Shown: one piece after another, positions 1 to 8,552 of the stretch
Layout: every line of letters starts with the position of its first letter
Numbering within the stretch: the stretch's first letter is position 1
Source: Paraglomus occultum
Lineage: Eukaryota > Glomeromycota > Glomeromycetes > Paraglomerales > Paraglomeraceae
Assembly: GCA_910592205.1 (NCBI GenBank)
Contig: CAJVPJ010000800.1
Coordinates: 1 to 16,453 of the forward strand
Direction of reading: 5' to 3'
DNA length: 16,453 bases
Translations under genes and position numbers: made by a program
Notes under the pieces: model-generated
What the model was told of the DNA's origin: nothing
Seen by the model: only the letters and a program-made list of their open reading frames with translations
The model's database searches: none

Positions 1-1276
1 GAACGCACGAGGTGAGTCACGCACCTTCGACGGCCTAAGCTGAATCTCAAACCGTGTTGATCATCATCCGCTCTCCCATGATTGGTTAACACGACAAGAT
101 GATAGCCTCATATTCAGATGGAGTTTCAGGAATCTTCAGAATAGCAGGCATTTTTGATAGTAATAGGACACATGTTTGAATGATGATATTCAATTGTGTT
201 CTTCACATCTACATTTTATACATTTCAACCCACTGCACAAATATTTGTCTGAATGATTGCTGATATTAATATATCAACATGCATTCTGTCACATCAACAA
301 ATTACAAATTCTTTCAGTCAAGCTAATGAACGTTTCAGTTGTGTATTGTGTATGCTTCAGCGTTTCATGTATCATTGCAGGTTGCAATTATATACTATAT
401 GCAACAAGTATATTCCATCATAATAGGTAGACATTCGAGGGGAGATTTCGAAATTTGTAGAATAATCTAACCATACTCGAAATCTGATTGGTGCTCGCAT
501 CGTTGACGCCTTAACATTCTTTTACGAATATACTCTTTTAGAATCCTCCAGGATCCCCTCAACTTTACATAGTAATTTTTTATTAGCCTGAGTTTAAAGT
601 TTGCACAATGAGCGCAAAGGTAGCTGCCAAAATACCTGAGTCTCTTGCCAATGAATATGACGAAAGTTAGTTAACAAGATGTGAGACTAAACAGAGTCAA
701 AAATGGCGGCATGCAGCAGAGAGTATAATGGAAATGGCTAAGTATTTCCTAAAGTATTTGTATTACTTGACTCTCTAGTTATTCTTATGTGAAAAGCATT
801 ACAATCAAGAAGTATTATATAAACGAGCCATGAAGCGGGAATGACTTCGATTCGGAAGAAATTGACCGAGATATAATAGGTTGCCGTCTTTCGAAAAACT
901 TTTTCTGACTTCGGAGTCCAAACATCCATGTCAGATCCAGCGTACGAAGTGCTTCTGAAAATGGTACACGATCTTGAAGATTTGAATCAGCGATTGTGTG
1001 GTCGAGAATGCGGTTGAAGTAGCAATTGAATGAAACATTTGCAGACCAACAAGTCCGTATTAGGACCGTGACGGAAATTGCTAAAGGGGAGTGAGGTAAC
1101 TTGTATAATTATGTAATGAGTTTGATTGAAATTATGAACGATTTAGTTTAGATAGTCTTTTAGAGTATTTTCCTTCAAAGCCGTTGACAATGAACAGAAA
1201 GGACAAAAAATTGCTTAGATCGTGGATATAATACAATCAGAATAACGACGGATCCTTGGCTATTCTAACTTCCTGA
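1..1276. other. Gene-poor left flank, probably Helitron interior
   Basis: I see no intact gene here. The only protein-like stretch is the broken frame at 608-865, listed separately. Around 1020-1130 there are short open runs without a recognisable motif. If the element ending near 2789 is a Helitron, this segment would be the decayed upstream part of its Rep/helicase gene, but I find no Rep motif and no 5' end starting with TC that I can defend. Confidence 0.4.
608..865 (+). pseudogene. Broken coding-like frame, unknown
   Basis: From an ATG at 608 one frame reads protein-like text (it begins MSAKVAAKIPESLANEYDES) and continues to a stop at 863. It is interrupted by in-frame stops at 668, 776 and 842. 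The text between the stops stays rich in K, E, Q and Y (for example KQSQKWRHAAESIMEMAKYF and CEKHYNQEVLYKRAMKRE), as expected of a gene that has acquired nonsense mutations rather than of random AT-rich DNA. I do not recognise the family. It could be part of the same decayed element as the helicase downstream, or an unrelated relic. Chance is not excluded. Confidence 0.25.
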
Positions 1277-1775
1277 AAGGAAATCATATTTGGGTTCGAT
1301 AAGGAAGCTGAAGTTCGGTTACAATCTGGTGCTCGTGTGATGTATCTTACCAATGACATGATCAGAACGGAATATGCAACTACAACGCCACGTGTTGTTA
1401 CCAGCATTGATCATCAGACTTTCTTAGTATCGCACGTCTGATACACGCCGTTATCTCATCACAAACGTCATATTTACTATAAATGGTATGAAGGCATCAC
1501 ACAAACAATTTCCCTTACAGAACTGCTTCGCATTAACCGTACATAAATGTCAAGGAGTGACATTACCACATTTAACTTTGATTTAGGACGGCCAGTTCTT
1601 GCTGCTGGGATTGAGTCGGGCACCATCGCGGAATGTAAAAATACCTTGCTTGAACAGAAGTGCCTTCTCTGTTGATACGGCTGTGTGCTTCGTGAACATG
1701 AACGCTCGCAAACAAATGACCACGTCTCATTCATTATTTGCTTTACTGCCTCCTCCATATGACCAACCATTTTAA
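1277..1775 (+). pseudogene. PIF1-like helicase C-terminus, Helitron type, broken
   Basis: This is the C-terminal end of a PIF1-like superfamily 1 helicase of the kind encoded by Helitron rolling-circle transposons. One frame (1277-1441) reads FDKEAEVRLQSGARVMYLTN, the conserved G-A-R-V-M-L-x-N block, and then stops at 1439. A second frame (about 1443-1583) carries the late helicase motif, with KQFPLQNCFALTVHKCQG followed by VTLPH. A stop at 1584 and two apparent indels follow. The tail then gives DLGRPVLAAG in one frame and LSRAP plus LNRSAF in another, matching the usual ending of these helicases. At least three disruptions make it non-functional. The N-terminal Rep domain and the Walker A part are not recognisable upstream. 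An antisense open frame over 1477-1770 is a shadow. Confidence 0.8.
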
Positions 1776-1984
1776 TATCATTTCGACTTAGTGTTATTCT
1801 ATTTAATAATTATATATTATACTTGCTTTGTATTTATTCATGTTTATATTCCTTTCCTTATTACTCTGTAATTTTGTTAATGTTTATATAACCCTATTTA
1901 ACTACTTACATGTAAATCTCAGCGACGTATAACGATAATATTAATACAATAAGTTATCATTGACCGATTTAGTTAAGCGTCATC
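1776..1984. other. AT-rich spacer
   Basis: Non-coding AT-rich sequence between the broken helicase and the minisatellite. I see no gene or conserved motif. Confidence 0.5.
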
Positions 1985-2330
1985 CCGAAATCTACATATT
2001 AACCTTTCCGATATACGGTAATGCCATATCACAGCCTCTATGTGTCGACTATTCCTCTTTTATACAAACGTATTTCGAAATCTAACCACACACAACGCAT
2101 CTGTCGAAATATACTGTATGTACGAGACTTTCCGATATGCGCCGTATCACAGCCTTTATGTCAACTATTCCTCTTTTATACAAACATATTTCAAAATTTA
2201 ACCACATAACGATGCCTCCATGTCCAATCTCGAATATATGTGCGAGACTTTTCGATATGCATCGTATCACAGCCTCTATTCGCATTTCACAATCTAGCCA
2301 CACGAATGCATCTATCCAATCACTGATTTC
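1985..2330. repeat. Minisatellite, about 120-bp unit, three copies
   Basis: Each unit contains CTTTCCGATAT or a close variant (starting at 2004, 2128 and 2248), then (C/G)(A/C)(T/C)ATCACAGCCT and a variable run, giving periods of 124 and 120 bp. The first two units share ACTATTCCTCTTTTATACAAAC. The third is shortened and diverged after the CACAGCCT block, and a partial unit precedes the first. Short open frames on both strands across this block follow the repeat and are not genes. Confidence 0.85.
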
Positions 2331-2378
2331 CGCAATTGTCCATCAAAACAAAGAACGCTACATTAAGCAATCAATTAC

Positions 2379-2408
2379 ACTATCAAGTCTGTTACTATCA
2401 AGTCTGTT
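2379..2408. repeat. Perfect 15-bp tandem duplication
   Basis: ACTATCAAGTCTGTT occurs twice back to back (2379-2393 and 2394-2408) with no mismatch, suggesting recent slippage. It lies just 3' of the minisatellite. Confidence 0.9.
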
Positions 2409-2748
2409 TAAAAAATCAAAGAATTACCCAAAAGAATTAGTAAGTGGTATGAACAAAAACTTAATCTAAAAGTTGATCAAACAACTATTTCCAGAATTTA
2501 AAACGTGTATTTATACAATTAAAACTATGAAATTTAACACTAAGAAAAGGACGTTAGTCATTTTTATGCCACAATAATAACGGTCTGATTAATCTCTATG
2601 CAATATACGTTTGTGTGACCTGCTAGAGTTAGGAGCATTTTGATGCACAGGCACGTTTACGTTATGCAAATATACGGTACGCAAATTACCATCACATGTT
2701 CACTATATTACAACACACCAAAAACGTGACCTCTTGAATCAATTGCAT

Positions 2749-2790
2749 ATATAAATTTTGTGGGGCGAAGCCCAAAATTTATATTCTAGT
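2749..2790 (+). repeat. Hairpin plus CTAG-T, putative Helitron 3' end
   Basis: ATATAAATTTTG (2749-2760) is the exact reverse complement of CAAAATTTATAT (2773-2784), a 12-bp perfect stem. Its GC-rich loop holds a small inner stem, GGGC-GAA-GCCC (2763-2773). CTAG (2786-2789) followed by T comes immediately after. The GC-rich hairpin is conspicuous in otherwise AT-rich surroundings. It may be a Helitron terminus or a separate small foldback element. Confidence 0.55.
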
Positions 2791-3640
2791 TTTTAATACA
2801 ATATCTCGACAATATTATATGAAGCTTTCCTCTGACATGTGTACCAGAGTACTCGTGTAGAGAAGATGCATCATATTAATAATAGTGGGTACATATTTTG
2901 ATTATTTTTTTTTTACATAATTGGTGTAAATAGAATTTTTGCATTAATTGCTGTGACATTCACTATCCATAATGTCAAAGTCATAAAAAACCGTCATCTT
3001 GTCTAAAATTAATTCAACTACGTAAATTTTAATTGTAGTGCAATATAACTTATTATTATAGCAGTATTTTATCAAAGACTGCACACACGCAGCAACCGAT
3101 AGGTTGCCTATTTGGTGGAGACTCAAATTGAGTTTGTTTTCCGCAAAAAGAGAGTGACAATAGCTCTTGAGGAATACGAGTTTATTGCTCGTGTAATATC
3201 ATCAGTAAGCAGAGAATAACTAAGATTTAATTCTTACAAAAATGTCATATTTTCCCGCTTTATCGCATCTCCAGAGTTTCCATTTGCATTCTAGGCATAA
3301 ATTGCACTATCGCGTTTATCGAAGTCTAGCGTAAATAGCAATATCCATTAGCATTACATTATTGGCCGACGCATTATCCGGCCGGTGCTGAAATTAAAAA
3401 TAAGTTTCACGTCCAGGCAAACATGGCTACGTATTTGTTCACAATTTTACTTTTAATTAGTAATTTCTAATATTTCTAATACTGTGCCCGAAAAAGGCAA
3501 TGGTAAACATGTATGACTTTATTTCAGCGTCTTGTTAACTCATCCATATTGACATATGTAAAAATACATTGTATAATTCAATCTTTAATAAAACTTAGAT
3601 AATAATAAACTGCAATAATAATAAACCGTAAAATTACGAG
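2791..3640. other. Gene-free interval, possible repeat relic
   Basis: No convincing gene. Read on the minus strand, about 3060-3400 contains GCCGGATAATGCGTCGGC-like sequence, an AATAAA followed by CTCGTATTCC (near 3165-3190) and a GC-containing end near 3080-3110. The overall look is of a dispersed non-coding repeat or solo LTR, but I could not define termini or a target duplication. A short minus-strand frame at 2944-3126 is not supported. Confidence 0.35.
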
Positions 3641-3641
3641 C

Positions 3642-3647
3642 TTTATT
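3642..3647 (-). terminator. Possible poly(A) signal overlapping kinase stop
   Basis: On the minus strand AATAAA (3647-3642) overlaps the TAA stop (3645-3643) of the spliced kinase model. It lies very close to the coding end, so a further signal downstream in the AT-rich flank is also possible. Confidence 0.3.
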
Positions 3648-6242
3648 CAAAAAAAGGTTGAGTTGCTAAATAATAAGAAATGGAGTGTTAATATTGTAAT
3701 ATTGTAAAATGACTGAACTTATACCAATGCATAACATACTTGCAGCTGAATCCAAATTTCTTGGTATAGGTAATTCTCCCGTAGGTAAGAGTTTACTAGA
3801 GTATTTACTCTCCTTCTCGAGACGTGATAATGGCCTTATATCATTATGATAAACGGCATTCCACGTGCTGTCACTAGATTTATTCTGTACCACATCTTCA
3901 ATAATCTCGCAAATATCCAGGTAAACTATCCATCCATTCATTGGACGCTTGTCAGGATCAGCATCACAACACCGCTCAGCAAGTTTCTTGTATTCCTCTG
4001 GCGCAGAATCAGGCATCGACGGTCGCAGTCCCTCACAAACACGCATCGCCAAACATTTGTCAAACAACCAATCTCTAAATGGTGGTTCACCAGTAGCAAT
4101 CAAATACATAATGATACCAAACGCATACACATCCGATTTCTGAGTAAATTTGCAGGTATGGAAGACTTCCGGTGCAATAAATGGCAAAACGCCTCGAATG
4201 GTTGAATTTGACTCGTGTGAATTCATTGATTGTGAAAGACCAAAATCGCATACGTATGGTTTCATCTTACGCATATTGTCATTAATGTACGTGTCAATCA
4301 TAACAATGTTTCCGCCATGAAAATCGCAATGCACTAACCCCGCCTCATGAATAGCATTCAGATAATATGCAATATCCCTCAAACAATCTAATTTCATTCT
4401 CCACGTCAGTTTGTTAATATTTTGAGTCAAATAAAACAAAAGACCGCCATTTTTAGCATATTGCATGACAATTATGTACTCGTTTGTTTTTGGGTCTCGT
4501 GTGACTCCATAAATTTTAAGGAATGTAAAATCTTTGTCTACGCACTTGGCATGATTCCTGAACTATTAAATAGATAATAAATAGAGTCAGCTTAAATGTC
4601 ACTTTAATTAATACTATTAATTATTGCTTTACCTCGGAAATAAATAATTCCGGCATTTCATCAAAATTTTTAAATCGTTTGAGTACAACAGTTCGTTGCT
4701 CAAACTCGTCTTCCGAATACTTTTTATACTTGGCAGTATAAACTGTTCCGTAACCACCAACTCCGATCTCTTTGAGTTCATCAAAGTCGCTATACTGAAT
4801 GTATTTAAAACGTTCAAGGTTTCGTGTAAATGTGTCCAATATCGCACGTATTTCATAGTAGAAAACTAAATAATATTCCCGAGTAGATGGCTCCTGAGTG
4901 ATTCCAATTATCCAGATATTATCAGGTGTCAATATCGTCGGGTATTCCTTAGTTAACTATTTTGAGTAAACAGAATACATATTATAACACTGGTTAATTA
5001 AACGTATGATACGCACTTATCGATTGCATTGTTTACACGTGAAATAATTTACCTGATGAAAATTATCGGTTTGTTCGTCAACTACTTTTTTGAGTGTTAC
5101 ACGGGTCAATTCATTCCATTCCGCTATATGCGTACATCGATGGCGTAATGGCGTCATCTCTTGTACATTTGTTAATAGGGAATATTCAACCCATTGTATA
5201 TACGAATCATAAACGTGCGTTATATTACTCCACGACTCTATGATAAATGAATCTAAAGACTTGTTGCCAGTCGTCCAATCAAGAGGTCGTGGTGCTTTAC
5301 ATTCAAAACAGAATGCATTTATCTTGGGTTCTAAACGTTCTGTGCACGCCAGACATAAACCATCCGTATGGTCAACTTTTATGAGATAATACTTTTGTTC
5401 GCTTGCTTTGTATGTAAATCCGATGGTATCCCAAACATCCGTGGTAACAATATCAGGATGCTCATCACATAGCTAGTTGAAATGATGCATAATAATAAGT
5501 TAATAATTATTTAAACTATTCAATAAACATGACGCATAAGTAAATAGTTTACCTCGGCATAATGTAAATCATATGTCTCATCTGTTATCTCAAGTGGAAT
5601 CAAGTTAACATCTGCACAAGTAGGTAGACCATTCAAGTATAAGCCATAACCCCTATCGTCAATACAATCGAATGGAATCCATTCCAAATAGGCGTCATTT
5701 GGTGAGTTTGTTTGTAGTTGAGATTTCTTAATAAAGTCATCGAGTTGGTGATTGTTGCTAGTCCACCCATCGGATAATTGTTTGTAACCACAAATGCACC
5801 ACACGGGACTGCATCGGAGTATTCCACATGTGGAGCAGAAGCCATAAAGAGAATAACAATGGTAAAAGCGTTCATGAGCAACCATGTAATAGTTATCTTC
5901 GTATTTGGTGAATCCAATAATGAGGTTGTTGTTGCGATAAGAAAGCCATGTGGAGTATCTTCTTAATTGATTAACGTCACTGTTATACTTGTGTGTTGGA
6001 AGCGAGTATATCCTAGCAAACTCACTCACAAGTGTTGGTGTACATTCTTTGCTCTTCCCAAGGAATACCAGCGTTATCTCACAACGACTCATAGCGCAGT
6101 AAACGTTGTCAATTTGAGTAGGCTTTACTTTGGTAATTTCCTCGTAAGGTATCCATTCAAGTTTATTTTCTTCATCCACATAACAGGATTGAACCAAATC
6201 GTCTATTGCTGGATTATTAACAGTCTCTGATGCCAACGACAT
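3643..6242 (-). CDS. TKL-like protein kinase with degenerate N-lobe repeats
   Basis: Predicted cytosolic Ser/Thr or Tyr kinase of the tyrosine-kinase-like group. Model: exons 5553-6242, 5053-5472, 4633-4956, 3740-4562 and 3643-3665, about 759 residues. Introns are 80, 96, 70 and 74 nt with GT-AG ends; the first three are phase 0. The start ATG at 6242 follows an in-frame TAA. Kinase motifs are intact: glycine loop IGVGGYGTV (434-442), beta-3 Lys463 (VVLK), alpha-C Glu478, catalytic loop HCDFHGGN (Asp558, Asn563), DFG (Asp584), APE (608-610) and the late KRP Arg (684). Residues 1-420 hold three diverged N-lobe copies separated by Cys-rich linkers (C136, C139, C149, C151; C270, C273, C285, C288), each followed by a W-T-x-x-N-x-x-x-D-x-F-I segment. 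If the last intron is not used, the frame ends at 3666 instead. The linker signature is typical of expanded AM-fungal kinases (family recognition). Substrate unknown. Confidence 0.88.
4461..6158 (-). repeat. Four tandem kinase N-lobe units within the kinase gene
   Basis: Protein-level repeat. Unit 1 covers residues 29-127 (DNA 6158-5862), unit 2 residues 187-263 (5684-5374 with an intron), unit 3 residues 324-405 (5193-4852 with an intron), and unit 4 is the real N-lobe, residues 421-512 (4806-4461 with an intron). Each starts at an EWIPY-like edge (EWIPY, EWIPF, QWVEY, KYIQY). Each passes an alpha-C-like point (SEF, YAE, FHQ, ISE) and ends in a beta-4/beta-5 pair: IIGFTKYEDNYYMV, TIGFTYKASEQKYYLI, IIGITQEPSTREYYLV, IYGVTRDPKTNEYIIV. 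In units 2, 3 and 4 the intron is phase 0 directly after the alpha-C-like residue. Units 1-3 lack a glycine loop. Unit 3 keeps a beta-3-like VTLKKV. Confidence 0.75.
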
Positions 6243-6423
6243 AGTAACAGGTTGAAGTTAAAGAGAATTTTTTTCAAGTTGAACAAATGTTCGTTCTTCA
6301 ACACTTGTGTTACATCGCACATCCGCAGGTCCATCGTTTCACGCATATTACCATTTACATTGTTTGTCAAGTCGCTTTTTTATTATCTATAGTACGTCCA
6401 TACATCTTCCCAGGGCAAGGGTA

Positions 6424-6430
6424 TTTTATA
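6424..6430 (-). promoter_or_regulatory. Possible TATA box of the kinase gene
   Basis: TATAAAA on the minus strand, about 180 nt upstream of the kinase ATG at 6242, with the context CTATAAAATACCC. Position and match are reasonable, but TATA-like strings are common in this AT-rich sequence. Confidence 0.3.
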
Positions 6431-6906
6431 GTCTAATACTTTTATTATTATCTTCATTGTTCTTGTCACGTTAAAGTAATATGCGATAAGAGTATAACCG
6501 AGTCTTTGCCAAGTTTCAAGCACTTTGGGCAGTGTAGCGTAAACGCTTATCGATAATAGTAATTAGTATATCTAATAATTGACACGTTTTTTAGAAATAG
6601 AATTTCATTTCCTTTGTCTGAATTCTCATGTGCCAGTTTTTAATGGTAAAGCACAAAATTCCAATAATGTAATAAAGGAGCAATTTTGTTCATCAACAGT
6701 TTGATAGCTTACTTTAAAAAAAATTGCGCCAAAACGAAGAATAAATCAAAAAACAAATTATTGTCATAAACGAGTCTTGTTGACTGCCTATTATTGAGTA
6801 CGCATATGGGGTCTTAAAGATATAATGCATTTTGCAACCTTCATAAATACAACCCTCCGTTTTCTGCAATGCAAAGGAATTTGCGGACTATTTCCCTAAA
6901 TGCAAT
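6431..6906. other. AT-rich intergenic region
   Basis: No gene seen. On the minus strand, CAGAAAACGGAGGG at 6866-6853 could be a decayed remnant of the homeodomain WFQNRR helix belonging to the neighbouring fragment, but this needs a one-base deletion and is speculative. Confidence 0.35.
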
Positions 6907-7424
6907 TCACTTAAAAGCGATAGTTAAAAAAAAGATATAATATAATTTTAATGCATTGACGAATATTTCCCTAACAGTAATCTGCTCAAGTCTAGATAAT
7001 TATTTTTTGCAAGTCAACTTTCGAGAGACCAAATTTCGCAGTCGTTTGTCTGGATTTGGATGTGTTGCAATTATTGTTTGGTGAAGGACTTTCAATTGCT
7101 TCGACATGGGTGTCATTGTATGTTTCCCTATTTCTTCATTTGAAACTGAATGACTTGAATCTGTTTCGGATGTGGTGGAATCAGCGAGACGTCGTTTTTT
7201 CGTTGGTGGAGATGTGTGTGATGATAGTACACGGCGGAATTGTGAGAGGGACTGTATTATGTTGGTAAAGTTGTTTTGGGTATAACGAAAGTAGAATTAT
7301 ATATTTCACAGTAAATCGTATCATTATACAACTTTATTGCGTCCTCAATTTTAATACGAGTGCCGGAATTGTATACTTTTGTTCGATAAAAGGGGTCTTG
7401 ATAAGAAAAAGTGGGATGACGCAT
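6907..7424 (-). CDS. Homeodomain-like protein, tiny introns or decayed
   Basis: The frame at 7251-7000 encodes a basic, nuclear-signal-like PTKKRR, an acidic/Ser spacer, then TPMSKQLKVLHQ, ATHPNPDKRLRNLVSRK. This fits helices 1 and 2 of a homeodomain (Q-L-x-V-L, N-P-x-P-D, L-R). The frame then stops at 7002. Removing a 27-nt GT-AG segment (7018-6992) joins it in frame to LEQITVREI, where the start of helix 3 should be. On the 5' side a 35-nt GT-AG segment (7286-7252) joins it in phase 0 to an ATG-started frame at 7424-7287. The full model gives 151 residues. The recognition helix lacks the WFQNRR core, so the protein as modelled would not bind DNA normally. A + strand open frame at 7056-7268 is the shadow of this coding sequence. 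Alternatives are a pseudogene with small indels, or an unseen downstream exon. Confidence 0.45.
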
Positions 7425-7646
7425 CTAATTCAAATAAATTATCATAATCAAAATTGTAAGACATAATGACTAAAGTCTGTATACGTTGATATAAGTCATT
7501 TATAAATACTACTATTGTATCGTCAAAAAAATGCATGTGACTAAATAAGTTGGTGATATTCTGTGGGTCATTGATAATTGACGATTGTGCGGTCAACTTG
7601 CGGGAAAATTTATTAATTCGATTGGTTTGAGTCAAAAATGATGCGA
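7351..7646 (-). pseudogene. Exon-like frame upstream of homeodomain fragment
   Basis: After a TTTGTAG acceptor-like site the frame 7646-7351 encodes about 98 residues, including NDPQNITNLFSHMHFFDDTI and VFINDLYQRIQ. There is no ATG near its beginning. It overlaps, in another frame, the ATG-started frame beginning at 7424, so the two cannot both be read without a splice or a frameshift between about 7440 and 7420. It may be an earlier exon of the homeodomain-like gene that has decayed. No domain recognised. Confidence 0.3.
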
Positions 7647-7660
7647 CTACAAATTAATCG

Positions 7661-7960
7661 TTGGTAAGCTTACCATGAGTGCAAGGAATTTGTTAGATAT
7701 TCTGGGTAAATGCATTTGATCAATCGACGTTGTGAAAAATTTCGGAATAATTGGCGTATACGGTCGAGACCATTTTTGATTGGTAGGCTTCCATGAACGC
7801 CAACAATTTGTTAGACATTCTAGAATTACGAAGAAGTGAACAGTTGTGGCGTATATTGTACAAAAGGCAGGTCATATACATGCACTAAAATGTTATGAGG
7901 AAACACTTTGTAGATCTCCAGATTTATTAGAGTGTCGGCGTAGACCATTTAAGTATTAGG
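7661..7960. repeat. Decayed tandem duplication, about 120 bp
   Basis: TTGGTAAGCTTACCATGAG (7661) and TTGGTAGGCTTCCATGAA (about 7780) open two diverged copies that share AATTTGTTAGA(T/C)ATTCT. A later block, GTATACGGTCGAGACCATTT, has a shortened relative near 7940 (GGCGTAGACCATTT). On the minus strand the copies read MSNKLLAFMEAY and ISNKFLALM, so the duplicated unit may once have been coding. Confidence 0.55.
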
Positions 7961-8550
7961 GTATATGAATTTAGCCAATAAAAAGTGTTGACATACGTAA
8001 ATCAAAAAGTGTATTGGTAAGTTAGTCACGACGATAATGATAAGATAGTTAATATTTATTGCAATAATGATAAACTTTTGGTACAATTAAAAAATTCTCT
8101 CAAAGGAGCAAATAATATAATGATAGACAGTCGAATGAAAACTGAAACAGTAAGTTCAAATATTTGTCAATGGTAGAGAAATCGGTTGACAAATTCTCGA
8201 GCATGAGAAGACATATTAGATAAAATACAACGTATAGTAAATAAATAATTGACATAAAATTTTCATTATATAGTATTATAATAAAATAGTTATAATTTTT
8301 ATAATTTGTTAAGGAATAAATAAGTGGCGCTAAATGTAATCGGCACGATTGTTATTAGTTATTTGAGTTGTTGTCCAAATCGATCTAAGTGTAATCGATC
8401 TGCCAAGAAAGCGTAGAATTCTAACGGACATAGGCACATTTTTCTTTGCGGAAAATTTAACAAAATTTTGCAAAAAAACAAATAGTACGAACTTTTTTTT
8501 TGTATATAAACAACCTTTTTTCCGTAAGCTTATGCATACGCCTAAGCATA
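7961..8550. other. Gene-free AT-rich interval
   Basis: No gene seen. It contains a 9-bp perfect inverted repeat, ATTTGTCAA (8162-8170) with TTGACAAAT (8186-8194), separated by 15 nt and of unknown meaning. Confidence 0.4.
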
Positions 8551-8552
8551 TA

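Larger units (their letters stand above)
1277..2789 (+). mobile_element. Putative decayed Helitron, 3' portion
   Basis: Three parts lie in the order expected for the 3' half of a Helitron. They are the broken PIF1-type helicase (1277-1775), a non-coding tail with a minisatellite, and a hairpin at 2749-2784 followed by CTAG at 2786-2789 and a T at 2790. Helitrons characteristically end in CTRR shortly after a hairpin and insert between A and T. The 5' end was not found, so only the 3' boundary is proposed. The distance from hairpin to CTAG is short and the stem is unusually long, so an unrelated inverted-repeat element is possible. Confidence 0.45.

Noticed and set aside
1477-1770. Minus-strand open frame of 97 codons
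   Set aside because: Antisense to the recognisable helicase motifs on the + strand; a shadow.
2021-2469. Open frames over the minisatellite on both strands
   Set aside because: They follow the repeat unit and show no protein features.
3060-3400. Solo LTR on the minus strand
   Set aside because: The AATAAA and overall look are suggestive, but I could not define TG...CA ends or a target-site duplication, so it is only mentioned in the interval description.
3846-4205. Plus-strand open frames over the kinase C-lobe (also 3949-4143)
   Set aside because: Antisense to the conserved kinase motifs; no motif of their own.
4629-4856. Second minus-strand frame over kinase exon 3
   Set aside because: Out of frame with the glycine loop and beta-3 lysine reading.
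5633-6230. Other frames over kinase exon 1 (5633-5917 minus, 5778-5966 plus, 5967-6230 plus)
   Set aside because: They overlap the exon with the repeated module and Cys motifs, and are not coherent proteins.
7056-7268. Plus-strand 70-codon frame
   Set aside because: No ATG at its start, and the complementary strand carries the homeodomain-like sequence.
8162-8194. 9-bp perfect inverted repeat as a regulatory site
   Set aside because: Such repeats arise by chance in AT-rich DNA and no adjacent gene supports a role.
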